A stretch of DNA of 64,000 bases from CAIOYC01 sp965277345. Its GTDB lineage: Bacteria > Pseudomonadota > Alphaproteobacteria > Caulobacterales > Caulobacteraceae. The DNA lies in the NCBI GenBank assembly GCA_965277345.1, contig CBDICI010000004.1, forward strand, positions 620,001-684,000, read 5' to 3'. The stretch's first letter is position 1; every line of letters starts with the position of its first letter. Position numbers and translations under genes: made by a program. Positions 45,335-53,694 of this stretch are shown piece after piece. Below the pieces are notes generated by a model. That model ran no database searches and was not told the origin of the DNA. It saw only the letters and a list, made by a program, of their open reading frames with translations.

Positions 45335-46681
45335 CTAGTTCTCCGTGCGGGTGGTGTTGGCGGTGGTCGTCGTGGTCTGGCTCTGGCCCGCCGGACTCTC
45401 GCTATGGGTGACGGTGGTGGTGGTCGCGCTGCTTTCCACCGGCCGGCCGCCATCGGTCAGGTGCACCTTCACCTTCATGGACAGGCCTACCTCCAACGGA
45501 TGCTCGCGCACCTCCCCGGGGTCCAGGCGGATACGGACGGGCAGGCGCTGCACCACCTTGATCCAGTTGCCGGTGGCGTTCTGGGCCGGAATCAGCGCAA
45601 AGGCGGAGCCCGTGCCGCCGCCGAGGCCCACCACGTGGCCATGAAAGACGGCCTTGCCGCCGTACTTGTCCGACTTCAGCTCGGCCGCCTGGCCGATACG
45701 CACCTGGCGCAGCTGCACCTCCTTGAAGTTGGCGTCCACATAGACCTGGCCCACCGGCACCACGGTCATCAGCTGGGTGCCGACCGCGACACGCTGACCG
45801 ATCTGCACCTGGCGGCGCGCGATCACGCCGTCGATGGGCGCGCGCAGCACGGTGCGCGACAGGTCGAGCTTGGCGGCGTCGAGGGAGGCCTTGGCCGTCT
45901 GCACTTCGGGATTGGCCTGTACGCCGGCGCCCTTGGTGAGAGCCGCCTGCGCCTCGTACTGGCTCTCCGCCGCCTTGCGGTTGGCGACAGCCTGGGCGCC
46001 CGCGGCCTTGGTCGCCGCCAGATTGGCGACGGCGGTCTGGTAGGCGCTGCGCGCGGTGGTCAGCTCTTCGCCGGACACCGCCCCGGTGGCGGCCAGCGCC
46101 TGGCGACGCTCCAGATCGATCCTGGCCTTGGCGAGGTCCGATTCCGAGGCGCTGAGCTGCGCCTTCGCCCGGGCGAGGTCGGCGTCGCGGGCGGCGACCT
46201 GCGCTTGCAACTGGTCGTTGGTGGCGAAGTCCTGCTGCACCCGGCGCATGGCCGAGCCGTAGCCGGCCTCGGCGCGCTCGGCGGCCACTTGCGCGTCGGC
46301 GGGGTCGATCACGGCCAGGATGTCGCCCTTGCGCACGGCCTCCGTGTCCGCCACCCGCACCTCCGAGACCGCGCCGGCCACCAGCGGCGTCACCTGCGCC
46401 ACGTCCGCGCCCACGTAGGCGTCGTCGGTGGAGACATAGTGCGAGCCCACCAGCAGCCAGTAGATCAGCCAGATCACGCCCGCGAGCAGCACGAGGGCGC
46501 CGAGACCGAGGAACAGCACATTGCGCTGCCGGCCGCGCTTCTTCTTTTCGGCCGGGTCCTCCGGCTTCTGGCCACCGCCCTGCCCGCCCTGAGCCGGCTG
46601 ACCTTGGGGCGGCTGTTGGCCCTGCGGTTGTTGGCCGCCTGCTGGCGGAGCGCCCTCGGGCGGAGTCTGGACTTCAGACAT
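45335..46681 (-). CDS. EmrA/HlyD-family adaptor with low-complexity ends
   Basis: A 448-residue membrane fusion protein. Residues 1-45 are Gln/Pro/Gly-rich, then a basic patch and one helix (about 56-77). YVSTDDAYVGADVAQVTPLV, a coiled-coil hairpin and VDANFKEVQLRQVRIGQ follow, as in EmrA. The last 40 residues are Thr/Ser-rich and probably disordered in the periplasm. The two low-complexity ends are absent from the other pump's adaptor at 21213. Confidence 0.9.
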   Translation of the reverse strand: MSEVQTPPEGAPPAGGQQPQGQQPPQGQPAQGGQGGGQKPEDPAEKKKRGRQRNVLFLGLGALVLLAGVIWLIYWLLVGSHYVSTDDAYVGADVAQVTPLVAGAVSEVRVADTEAVRKGDILAVIDPADAQVAAERAEAGYGSAMRRVQQDFATNDQLQAQVAARDADLARAKAQLSASESDLAKARIDLERRQALAATGAVSGEELTTARSAYQTAVANLAATKAAGAQAVANRKAAESQYEAQAALTKGAGVQANPEVQTAKASLDAAKLDLSRTVLRAPIDGVIARRQVQIGQRVAVGTQLMTVVPVGQVYVDANFKEVQLRQVRIGQAAELKSDKYGGKAVFHGHVVGLGGGTGSAFALIPAQNATGNWIKVVQRLPVRIRLDPGEVREHPLEVGLSMKVKVHLTDGGRPVESSATTTTVTHSESPAGQSQTTTTTANTTRTEN

Positions 46682-46693
46682 GGAAGGACCGTC

Positions 46694-48151
46694 CTATCGG
46701 GAGGTGGAAGGCTGGGCCTGGAAGCCCCCGCCCAGAGCGCGCACCAGCGCCACGTCGAGCGACAGGGCCTGGGCGTTGAGATCGGCAAGGGTGCGGCGCG
46801 CCTGCAAGACGCCGTTCTCGGCGGTGAGCACGTTGAGATAGGGCGACAGGCCGCCCTGGTACCGCGCCCTGGCCACCTGATAGGCTTCCTCGCTGGACTG
46901 CAGCGAGGCCTTGGCGTCGGCGACCTGGGCGGCGAGGGAGCGCTGGGCGGCGACGGCGTCGGCCACCTCTCGCAACGCATTGGCGAGGGTCTTGTCGTAT
47001 TCGGCGACCGCCACCTCGTACTCGGCGCGCGCGCTGCGATAGGCGCCCTTGCGCTGGCCGCCGTCGAAGATCGGCAGGCTGATGGCCGGGCCGACCTGGC
47101 CGAGCTGGATGTTGTGACGGAACAGGTCCTCCGCCCGCAGCGACAAGACGGTGTAGGACGCCGCAAGGCTGATGTTGGGATAGAAGTCGGCGCGGGCGGA
47201 CTTCTCCTGCTGGCGGGCGGCCTCGGCTCGCAGGCGCGCGGCGGCGATGTCCGGCCGCCGCCCGATCAGGTTGACGGGCAGGTTTTCAGGCAGTCCGAGG
47301 GGCCGAAGCGTGGGATTGGCGGGGCGGGGAACGTCGAGCCCGGCGTCCGGTCCCTTGCCGAGCAGGGCGGCGAGCTGGTGGCGGGCCTGCAGGATTTGCA
47401 GGTCCAGCCGGTCGAGGTCGCCCTGGGCCACCGGTACGGTGGCGTTCTGCTGGCTGAACTCGCCCCGCGTCTCCAGGCCGTTGCGCAGTCGCTGGCCGAC
47501 CAGATCGAGGGTCTGGCGGCGCACCTTCAGCGCCTCGTCCGCCGCATCGCGGTCGGCATAGAGCTGCAGCAGGGAGGCATAGGCCGTGGCCACCGCGCTG
47601 GAAATCTGCAGCCGCGCCGCCGCTTCATCCGCCCTGGCCGCCGCGGTCTGCGACAGCGCGGCCCTGAGCGCGGACCGGTTACGGCCGAAGAAGTCGAGCT
47701 GCCAGTTCAGGCTCGCCCCAAGCTGGGCGGTGTCGTTCCAGCCGTAGGGGATGAAGCCCGAAATCTGCGGCGGCAGGCCGATGGACTGCTTGATCCGGGT
47801 TTCCTTGACCGAGCCGTTGGCCGACGCGGTGGGGAGCAGGCGCGCGCCGGCCTGTTCGGCATTGCCCTCCGCCGCGCGTACCCGCGCCTGCGCCTCACGC
47901 AGGTCGGGCGAGCCCTTGATCGCGTCCTGGATCAGGCCGGTCAGCGTGGCGTCGCCATAGATTGTCCACCAGTCGTCCGACGGCCAGGCGGCCGCCGACG
48001 CCGCGAGGCTGCGCGTGGCGGCGTAGTCCTGGGGCGTGGACAGCTGAGCCGCTGGGCCGAGATTGGGCGCGCAGGCGCTTACCGCCAGCGAAAAGCCGAG
48101 GCTCGCGGCGATCGCCGGCATCCGGCCGCTTTGCGGAAGCGGGGAAGACAT
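46694..48151 (-). CDS. Outer-membrane efflux lipoprotein of second pump
   Basis: A NodT/OprM-type channel subunit. The leader ends at VSAC, a lipobox. WWTIYGDATLTGLIQDAIKG, LIGRRPDIAAARLRAEAARQ and VGPAISLPIFDGGQRK are family signatures. I chose the ATG at 48151, six bases after GAGG; an ATG at 48172 abuts the TetR operator and has no ribosome binding site. It heads the operon and is divergent from the TetR gene. Confidence 0.88.
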   Translation of the reverse strand: MSSPLPQSGRMPAIAASLGFSLAVSACAPNLGPAAQLSTPQDYAATRSLAASAAAWPSDDWWTIYGDATLTGLIQDAIKGSPDLREAQARVRAAEGNAEQAGARLLPTASANGSVKETRIKQSIGLPPQISGFIPYGWNDTAQLGASLNWQLDFFGRNRSALRAALSQTAAARADEAAARLQISSAVATAYASLLQLYADRDAADEALKVRRQTLDLVGQRLRNGLETRGEFSQQNATVPVAQGDLDRLDLQILQARHQLAALLGKGPDAGLDVPRPANPTLRPLGLPENLPVNLIGRRPDIAAARLRAEAARQQEKSARADFYPNISLAASYTVLSLRAEDLFRHNIQLGQVGPAISLPIFDGGQRKGAYRSARAEYEVAVAEYDKTLANALREVADAVAAQRSLAAQVADAKASLQSSEEAYQVARARYQGGLSPYLNVLTAENGVLQARRTLADLNAQALSLDVALVRALGGGFQAQPSTSR

Positions 48152-48176
48152 CATCGGCCTCACCTGGGACATGAAT

Positions 48177-48195
48177 TGACCGTACTGTACGGTCA
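48177..48195. promoter_or_regulatory. TetR operator O1
   Basis: TGACCGTAC-T-GTACGGTCA is a perfect 19-bp palindrome with 9-base arms. It lies 26 bases upstream of the efflux lipoprotein start and is repeated 39 bases away. Such paired dyads between a tetR gene and its divergent pump operon are classic repressor sites. Confidence 0.85.
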
Positions 48196-48215
48196 GACTT
48201 GATGCAATCGGAAAA

Positions 48216-48234
48216 TGACCGTACTGTACGGTTC
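48216..48234. promoter_or_regulatory. TetR operator O2
   Basis: TGACCGTAC-T-GTACGGTTC repeats O1 with mismatches only in the last two positions. Centre-to-centre spacing from O1 is 39 bases. It probably overlaps the tetR promoter (TTGATG at 48199-48204 and TACTGT at 48222-48227 are possible -35 and -10 hexamers). Confidence 0.8.
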
Positions 48235-48316
48235 AACAATTGGCTGGCGTCGCATGTGCGAACGCTCCAGCTGCGCCGCAAGGGCGTCGATAAGTCTATG
48301 GGAGGAAAAACAGTCG

Positions 48317-48931
48317 ATGGCCGTCGGTTCCCCGCGGATGCAGCCCGACGACCGGCGCAAGGCCATCCTGGACATCGCCCGCGAGCTGTTCATGACGCAG
48401 GGCTATGCGGCCGCCTCCATGTCCGCCATCGCCGCGCGGCTCGGCGGGTCCAAGGGCACGCTCTACCATTACTTCCCGTCCAAGGAGGCGCTGTTCGCCG
48501 AGTTCATGCGCGATCAGTGCGAGGCCGAGGCGCTGATGGCCCACGACCTGGCCAACGGCCAGACGGATGTGGCCGAGGCGCTGCGCGCGCTCGGCAAACG
48601 CCTAATGCGCTTCATCTTTTCCGAGGCGGTGCAGGCCATCCACCGGCTGGTGATCGCCGAGTCGGCCCGGTTTCCCGAGCTTGGCCGCACCTTCTACGAG
48701 AATGGGCCGCGGATCGGCCTGCTGCGGCTGGCCGGTCATATGGAGGCCTGGATGGACCAGGGAAAGCTGAAGCGCGCCGATCCCGCGCGGACGGCGGAGC
48801 GGTTCGGCGACCTGTGCAAGGCCGGCATCTATCAGCGGATGATGTTCAATATCGAGCGCCCGAGCGAGGCGCAGATCGACGAGAACGTGGACGCCGCCGT
48901 GGCCATCTTCATGGCCTATTTCGGGGTCTAG
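48317..48931 (+). CDS. TetR-family repressor of the efflux operon
   Basis: A 204-residue regulator. RRKAILDIARELFMTQGYAA, then ASMSAIAARLGGSKGTLYHY and FPSKEALF, is the TetR helix-turn-helix; the C-terminal domain resembles the AcrR-type ligand-binding fold (TetR_C). The ATG at 48317 follows GGAGGAAAAACAGTCG; a longer frame from 48215 would run through the operator and is rejected. It is divergent from the pump operon, with two operators between. Its stop interlocks with that of pyrD in a shared CTAG. Confidence 0.92.
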   Translation: MAVGSPRMQPDDRRKAILDIARELFMTQGYAAASMSAIAARLGGSKGTLYHYFPSKEALFAEFMRDQCEAEALMAHDLANGQTDVAEALRALGKRLMRFIFSEAVQAIHRLVIAESARFPELGRTFYENGPRIGLLRLAGHMEAWMDQGKLKRADPARTAERFGDLCKAGIYQRMMFNIERPSEAQIDENVDAAVAIFMAYFGV

Positions 48932-49968
48932 CCCCGCCCGCGCGCCTCGACCACCGAGACGAACCCATCGGCGCGCAGCCGGGCCGCCAGATCGCGCTTG
49001 ATGCGCCGGACCAGTCCCGGCCCGCCATAGACCAGCGCCGAATAGAGCTGAACCGCGTCCGCCCCGGCGCGGATCCTGGCATAGGCGTCGGCGCCGCTGG
49101 CGATCCCGCCCACCCCGATCAGCGGCAAGGTCGCGTCCGCCTGTCGAAAGGCGCGCAGCATGGCGATGGACGGCTCCCGCAGCGGCGCGCCCGACAGGCC
49201 GCCGGCCTCGCCCGATCGCGGCGAGCGCAGGGTGACCGGCCGGGCGAGGGTGGTGTTGGCGACGACGATCCCGTCGAAGCCGTAGCGGCGGACGGCGGCG
49301 ACGATCTCCACCGGCTCCTGCGCCTCCAGATCGGGCGCCACCTTCAGGAACACGGGCGGGCTCGCCGCGAGCGTTTCCCGCGCCTCCGCCAAACGCCCGA
49401 GCAGGTCATCGAGCGCGGCGCGGGTCTGCAATGCCCGCAGGCCCGGTGTATTGGGCGAGGAGATGTTGACGGTGACGTAGTCGCATAGCGCCGCCACCCG
49501 CGTCAGGCCGCTCACATAGTCCGCCACGCGGTCAGCGGCGTCCTTGTTGGCGCCGATATTGGCGCCCACCGGCCCGCGCCGGCGCCGGCCGGCCAGGCGC
49601 GCGGCGAAGGCGTCCAGACCCCGGTTGTTGAAGCCCATCCGGTTGATCACCGCCCGGTCTTCGGACAAGCGAAACAGGCGGGGCCTGGGGTTGCCGGCCT
49701 GCGGCAGGGGGGTGACCGTGCCGCATTCCACGAAGCCGAAGCCGGAGGCCAGCATGGCGTCCGGCGCCTCGGCGTCCTTGTCGAAGCCCGCCGCCAGGCC
49801 GACGCAGTTGGGCAGCTTCAGCCCGGCCAGACTGACCGCCAGGATCGGATCGTCCGGCCCGGGGTCGCGGGGACCGAGGCCGAGCCTCAGCGCCAGGATC
49901 GCGGCGCGGTGCGCATCCTCCGGGTCCAGCAGGTGCAGCGCCCGGGCGGCGAAGTCTTGCGGCTTCAC
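48928..49968 (-). CDS. pyrD: Dihydroorotate dehydrogenase (quinone), class 2
   Basis: The membrane-associated FMN enzyme oxidises dihydroorotate in pyrimidine synthesis. VGLAAGFDKDAEAPDAMLAS, GFVECGTVTPLPQAGNPRPR, NRMGFNN, NISSPNTPGLR and the FMN phosphate motif IGVGGIASGADAY are all there; catalytic Ser is in the NISSPN motif, as in class 2. GTG start at 49968 overlaps the DUF952 stop. Length is 346 residues, as usual. Confidence 0.95.
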   Translation of the reverse strand: MKPQDFAARALHLLDPEDAHRAAILALRLGLGPRDPGPDDPILAVSLAGLKLPNCVGLAAGFDKDAEAPDAMLASGFGFVECGTVTPLPQAGNPRPRLFRLSEDRAVINRMGFNNRGLDAFAARLAGRRRRGPVGANIGANKDAADRVADYVSGLTRVAALCDYVTVNISSPNTPGLRALQTRAALDDLLGRLAEARETLAASPPVFLKVAPDLEAQEPVEIVAAVRRYGFDGIVVANTTLARPVTLRSPRSGEAGGLSGAPLREPSIAMLRAFRQADATLPLIGVGGIASGADAYARIRAGADAVQLYSALVYGGPGLVRRIKRDLAARLRADGFVSVVEARGRG

Positions 49969-50309
49969 GGTTCGAGCGCCGGCAGGATCGGCGCCCCCTC
50001 GGCGTCCAGCGGCAGAGCGCGGCGCGAAACGGCGTGGTCGGGCCGTAACACGCCATACAGGTGGGGAAACATCTGGCCGCCGCGCGAGGGCTCCCATTTG
50101 AGCGCGTCGCCGAGCGCCTCCACCTCGAAACCCAGCAGGATCAGATCGGCCTGGTCGCGGAAATGCCGCCGCGCCGTCTCGCCGGCTTGCGCCGCGGTCG
50201 ACAGGTGGATGTAGCCGTCCTGCAGGTCGAGGGCGGAGCCCCGGAAGGCGCCGGTGCGCTCCGCCTCCGCCCATTCGGCGGCCGTGGTAATCTTGTAGAT
50301 CCGGCTCAA
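49965..50309 (-). CDS. DUF952 family protein
   Basis: A 114-residue protein with RIYKITTAAEWAEAERTGAF, DGYIHLSTAAQAGETARRHF and FPHLYGVL, the three conserved blocks of DUF952. The fold is related to ADP-ribosyl-type RNA 2'-phosphotransferases in some analyses, but the function is not established. It is coupled at both ends: four-base overlaps with the upstream phosphatase and with pyrD. Confidence 0.9.
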   Translation of the reverse strand: MSRIYKITTAAEWAEAERTGAFRGSALDLQDGYIHLSTAAQAGETARRHFRDQADLILLGFEVEALGDALKWEPSRGGQMFPHLYGVLRPDHAVSRRALPLDAEGAPILPALEP

Positions 50310-50803
50310 TCCGGTCCCCCGCCATGGTCGGCCGGGTAGAACAGGCCGAGCGCCTCCACCCGATCCTTGCCGAACGCGAAGACCGCCGCCGCCCCGGTGG
50401 CGAAGCCCTGCCGCAGCCGTAGTTCATCGGCCGCGGCATCGGCGCGGCCGGCCAGCGCGATGGCCAGAACCTGCAGGCCGGGATTGTGCGCCACCACCAT
50501 CACCGTGCGCCCGAGCGGGCTTTGACCGGTGGTCAGCAGGGTGCGGGCGTCGGCGTCGTAGAGTTCGGGCCGGGTCTCCACCGCCGCGCCGGGAAAGGCC
50601 GGCGCCGCGGCCGCCCAGGTCTCGCGCGCGCGCGCGGCGGCGGAGACCAGGGCGCGGTCGGGCGCGTGACCGGCCGCCGCCAGCGCGTCGGCCACCAGCC
50701 GGGCGTCGCGCTGGCCGCGCTCGGTCAGTCGACGGTCGAAGTCCTCGCCCGAAGGGGCGCGGCTTTCGGTCTTGCCGTGGCGAAACAGGATCAGCCGGTC
50801 CAT
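50306..50803 (-). CDS. SixA-like histidine phosphatase
   Basis: A 165-residue histidine phosphatase of minimal size. LILFRHGKTES supplies the phosphorylated His and Arg, RDARLVADALAAAG and LVSAAARARETW follow, and VVAHNPGL holds the second His. SixA removes phosphate from histidine-containing phosphotransfer domains; a similar role is possible. It starts the leftward unit with DUF952 and pyrD. Unlike the protein at 34324, its catalytic motifs are intact. Confidence 0.88.
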   Translation of the reverse strand: MDRLILFRHGKTESRAPSGEDFDRRLTERGQRDARLVADALAAAGHAPDRALVSAAARARETWAAAAPAFPGAAVETRPELYDADARTLLTTGQSPLGRTVMVVAHNPGLQVLAIALAGRADAAADELRLRQGFATGAAAVFAFGKDRVEALGLFYPADHGGGPD

Positions 50804-50890
50804 GCGCCCCTGATACGCAGCAGGAACCGGCTTGTCGAAGGCTTAGAAGCCGCCGCTTTCATCGCTTTTGCGTGGTTGGCTTCGCCGCCC

Positions 50891-51004
50891 TTCGGGTCGA
50901 GACGCGAGCAAGCTCGCTCCTCAGCCTGACGAGGAGGGTCGCGGTTCACTCGTTTCCTCATCCTGAGGAGCCCCCGACCTGATCGGGGGCGTCTCGAAGG
51001 ACGC
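50891..51004. repeat. Composite intergenic repeat before rplS terminus
   Basis: A core at 50901-50931 (GACGCGAGCAAGCTCGCTCC and following) recurs at 59748-59778 with 29 of 31 bases equal. A second part has TTCCTCATCCTGAGGAG, the hairpin GCCCCCGA-CCTGA-TCGGGGGC (50970-50990) and GTCTCGAAGGACGC. It fills the convergent-free gap between sixA-like and rplS and has no coding capacity. The hairpin could end rplS transcription. Confidence 0.7.
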
Positions 51005-51008
51005 AGGC

Positions 51009-51407
51009 CTACCCCTCGGTCGGCTCTTCGGGGCGCTCTTCGCGGGTATAGGTCTGGCGCTCGGCGATACGGGCCGACTTGCCGCGACGGTCGCGCAGGT
51101 AATAGAGCTTGGCCCGGCGCACCGCGCCGCGACGCTTCACCTCGATGGATTCGATGTTGGGCGACAGCACGGGGAACACGCGCTCCACACCCTCTCCGAA
51201 CGAGATCTTGCGCACGGTGAAGTTCTCGTGGTGGCCGGAGCCGGCACGGGCGATCACCACGCCCTCATAGGCCTGCACGCGTTCGCGCTCGCCTTCCTTG
51301 ATCCGCACGTTCACGCGCACGGTGTCGCCGGGCTGGAATTCGGGGGTGGCGCGCTTGGCCGAAAGGCGCTCGGCCTCTTCCTGCTCGAGTTGCTCGAGGA
51401 TGTTCAT
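51009..51407 (-). CDS. rplS: 50S ribosomal protein L19
   Basis: A 132-residue L19. FQPGDTVRVNVRIKEGERER, VQAYEGVVIARAGSGHHENF, TVRKISFGEGVERVFP and RRGAVRRAKLYYLRDRRGKS are the conserved segments; L19 lies at the subunit interface. AAGGAGAACGACG precedes the ATG. It follows trmD by 16 bases, the usual order, but rpsP and rimM are far away at the left end of the window. Confidence 0.96.
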   Translation of the reverse strand: MNILEQLEQEEAERLSAKRATPEFQPGDTVRVNVRIKEGERERVQAYEGVVIARAGSGHHENFTVRKISFGEGVERVFPVLSPNIESIEVKRRGAVRRAKLYYLRDRRGKSARIAERQTYTREERPEEPTEG

Positions 51408-51423
51408 CGTCGTTCTCCTTGGC

Positions 51424-52146
51424 CTAGTCGCTGCTGCGTCCGGCTTTTGCCTGTTGATTGGCGAGATGCGCCGCCCAGAGGTCCGGACGCCGCTCACGCG
51501 TGGTGGTCTCCCGCTGTTCCCGCCGCCAGGCTTTAACCTTGCCGTGGTGGCCCGAGACGAGCACATCGGGTATCTCCAGCCCCTCGAACACCCTCGGCCG
51601 CGTGAATTGCGGATGCTCCAAGAGGCCGTCCTCGAAACTGTCTTCCCCCGCGCTTTGCTGGTTGCCGAGCACCCCCGGAACCAGCCTGACGCAGGCCTCG
51701 ATCACCACCATCGCCGCCGCCTCGCCGCCGGCGAGCACCGCGTCTCCGACGGAGATCTCCTCGAACCCCCGGGCGTCGAGCACCCGCTGGTCCACCCCCT
51801 CGAACCGGCCGCAGAGGACGATGATCCCCGGCGCGGCGGCCCATTCCTTGACGCGCACCTGGGTCAGGGGCCGGCCCCGGGCGCTCATGCACAAAAGCGG
51901 ACGACCATGCCGCTCCACGCTGTCCAGCGCGGAGGCGATCACGTCCGCCCGCATCACCTGACCCGGACCGCCCCCTGCGGGGGTGTCGTCCAGGAAGCCG
52001 CGCTTATCGTTGGAAAAGCCGCGAATGTCCACCGTTTCCAGACGCCACAGATCCTGCTCGCGCCACGCCGACCCGATCAGGCTGACACCGAGCGGCCCCG
52101 GAAACGCCTCGGGAAACATGGTCAGCACGGTGGCGGTGAAGGGCAT
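51424..52146 (-). CDS. trmD: tRNA (guanine37-N1)-methyltransferase
   Basis: A SPOUT-class enzyme of 240 residues that makes m1G37 to prevent frameshifts. TVLTMFPEAFPGPLGVSLIG, DDTPAGGGPGQVMRAD, LCGRFEGVDQR and VLAGGEAAAMVVIEA (which forms the trefoil knot) are present. It is the promoter-proximal gene of the short trmD-rplS unit. An accessory lipoprotein gene ends 31 bases upstream in the same direction. Confidence 0.95.
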   Translation of the reverse strand: MPFTATVLTMFPEAFPGPLGVSLIGSAWREQDLWRLETVDIRGFSNDKRGFLDDTPAGGGPGQVMRADVIASALDSVERHGRPLLCMSARGRPLTQVRVKEWAAAPGIIVLCGRFEGVDQRVLDARGFEEISVGDAVLAGGEAAAMVVIEACVRLVPGVLGNQQSAGEDSFEDGLLEHPQFTRPRVFEGLEIPDVLVSGHHGKVKAWRREQRETTTRERRPDLWAAHLANQQAKAGRSSD

Positions 52147-52177
52147 GGGAGGTGTTTAAGGCAGACTCCGACTTTTT

Positions 52178-52663
52178 CTAAGGCGCGGGATGAGCCGACT
52201 TACGAGGCGAGCGGGCGAAGACACGGGCGAAATTGGAACGGGCGGCTTGAGCTCTTGCAACAATATCTGCAACGCACGGCTCTGGATCGTTCGGGGAGCA
52301 AATCGTTGAGAACGTCGATAGCGTCCTATCAGAAGGCCGTATGCGCCGATCTAGAATGCTGCTCTGCATCGTGATGCGAACTTGAAAGATCAGCCGACCA
52401 TCTGACATCGGCACGCCATTGGCAATGTTAACCTCCATCCCGTTGTCGAAATCGCGGGTCAGGCCGGGCTCTAGTCGCAGGCGTGTATCCACGGCCGTAA
52501 AGACAGTGAATGTGGGTTGGTCGTCTCCTGGCGTGCTCGCAACGAAATGAGTTGGGTTCGGCGGGGCGGTCGTCGCACAGCCGATGAGCCCTAGGCAGGC
52601 GCCGACCACCGCCGCCTTAAGGTGAAAATACGAACCTGCTTTGAAGCCGACACCATGGGTCAC
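52178..52663 (-). CDS. Lipoprotein of unknown function
   Basis: A 161-residue product with a lipoprotein leader ending LIGC at about residue 29, then a Thr/Pro-rich linker. The body has DNGMEVNIANGVPMSDGRL and a cysteine pair in TICSPNDPEPCVAD. GTG is the likely start. The base composition is less GC-rich than that of trmD and tesB, which suggests transfer. No family is recognised. Confidence 0.65.
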   Translation of the reverse strand: MTHGVGFKAGSYFHLKAAVVGACLGLIGCATTAPPNPTHFVASTPGDDQPTFTVFTAVDTRLRLEPGLTRDFDNGMEVNIANGVPMSDGRLIFQVRITMQSSILDRRIRPSDRTLSTFSTICSPNDPEPCVADIVARAQAARSNFARVFARSPRKSAHPAP

Positions 52664-52831
52664 GGCCTAAACTCCTCCTGCCGACCCACAAACTAAGGTA
52701 GTAGTCGCCGCAGTTAAAGCTCGGCAATAAAACCGGGAGGATCTAAGCGCTCGAGCCTTCTGCATAACAGTTGCATCGCGCCGCAGCAAAACGGCATCCA
52801 CTTTTGCCGTCCACGCTCTTATAACCCCCGC

Positions 52832-53692
52832 ATGACCATCGCCAAGACCCCCGCGCCGCCGCCGGTGAACCCCGACCCGCTCGATCTGATCCGCGACCTC
52901 GCGCTGGAGCGGATCGAGGTGAACCTGTTTCGCGCCTGGGGGCCGCAGGATCATGGCGGGCACTTCTTCGGCGGGCACGTGATCGCCCAGGCGCTGATGG
53001 CGGCCTATGAGACGGTGGAGACGCGGGTCTGCCACTCGCTGCACGCCTATTTCATCCGGCCGGGGCGGACGGACATCCCGGTGCTGTACGAGGTGGACCG
53101 GGCGCGGGACGGCGGCACCTTCACCACCCGCCGGGTCATCGCCATCCAGAACGGGGAACAGATCTTCAACCTCGCCGCTTCCTTCCAGGAGCCGCTGGAG
53201 GGGTTGGAGCACCAGTTCAATATGCCCGCCGCGCCCGATCCGGAAAGCCTGAAGGAGGAGGCGAGCTGGCGCGGAACGCCGCGGCCCATCGACATCCGCT
53301 GGCCCGATCCGCGCGACCCCTCGGACCAGCGCAAGCGGCCACCGTTCAAGCAGGTGTGGCTGCGCGCCAAGGCGCCCATCGGCGAGGACTTCCGCCTGCA
53401 TCAGGCGCTGCTCGCCTATGCTTCGGACATGGCGTTCATGGAGACGGCGCTGCGCGTGCACGGCGTCACCTGGCAGACGCCCGGCCTGCAGTCCGCCAGC
53501 CTGGATCACGCCATGTGGTTTCACCAGCCGGTGGATGTCAACCAATGGCTCCTGTTCGACCAGGACAGTCCCTCGACCTCGCAGGGGCGGGGGCTGGTGC
53601 GGGGCGCCATGTATGCCGCGGATGGGCGGCTGGTGGCCTCGGTGGCGCAGGAGTGCCTGATGCGCATCCGGCCGCCCAGACCCGAGGCTTGA
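52832..53692 (+). CDS. tesB: Acyl-CoA thioesterase II
   Basis: A double-hotdog thioesterase of 286 residues that hydrolyses medium and long acyl-CoAs. LERIEVNLFRAWGPQDHGGH, FFGGHVIAQALMAAYET, VCHSLHAYFIRPGR and SLDHAMWFHQPVDVNQWLLF are family segments; the aspartate of LDHAMWFH and following Thr/Gln positions form the TesB active site. It is followed after two bases by a DUF3108 gene. Confidence 0.93.
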   Translation: MTIAKTPAPPPVNPDPLDLIRDLALERIEVNLFRAWGPQDHGGHFFGGHVIAQALMAAYETVETRVCHSLHAYFIRPGRTDIPVLYEVDRARDGGTFTTRRVIAIQNGEQIFNLAASFQEPLEGLEHQFNMPAAPDPESLKEEASWRGTPRPIDIRWPDPRDPSDQRKRPPFKQVWLRAKAPIGEDFRLHQALLAYASDMAFMETALRVHGVTWQTPGLQSASLDHAMWFHQPVDVNQWLLFDQDSPSTSQGRGLVRGAMYAADGRLVASVAQECLMRIRPPRPEA

Positions 53693-53694
53693 CC

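Noticed and set aside
45275..48202. 975-codon open frame on the plus strand opposite the second efflux operon
   Set aside because: It is a GC-rich shadow of three convincing efflux genes, has His/Gly/Arg-rich translation and resembles no protein family.
48215..48316. Upstream extension of the TetR protein
   Set aside because: It would translate the O2 operator, and GGAGG sits correctly before the ATG at 48317.
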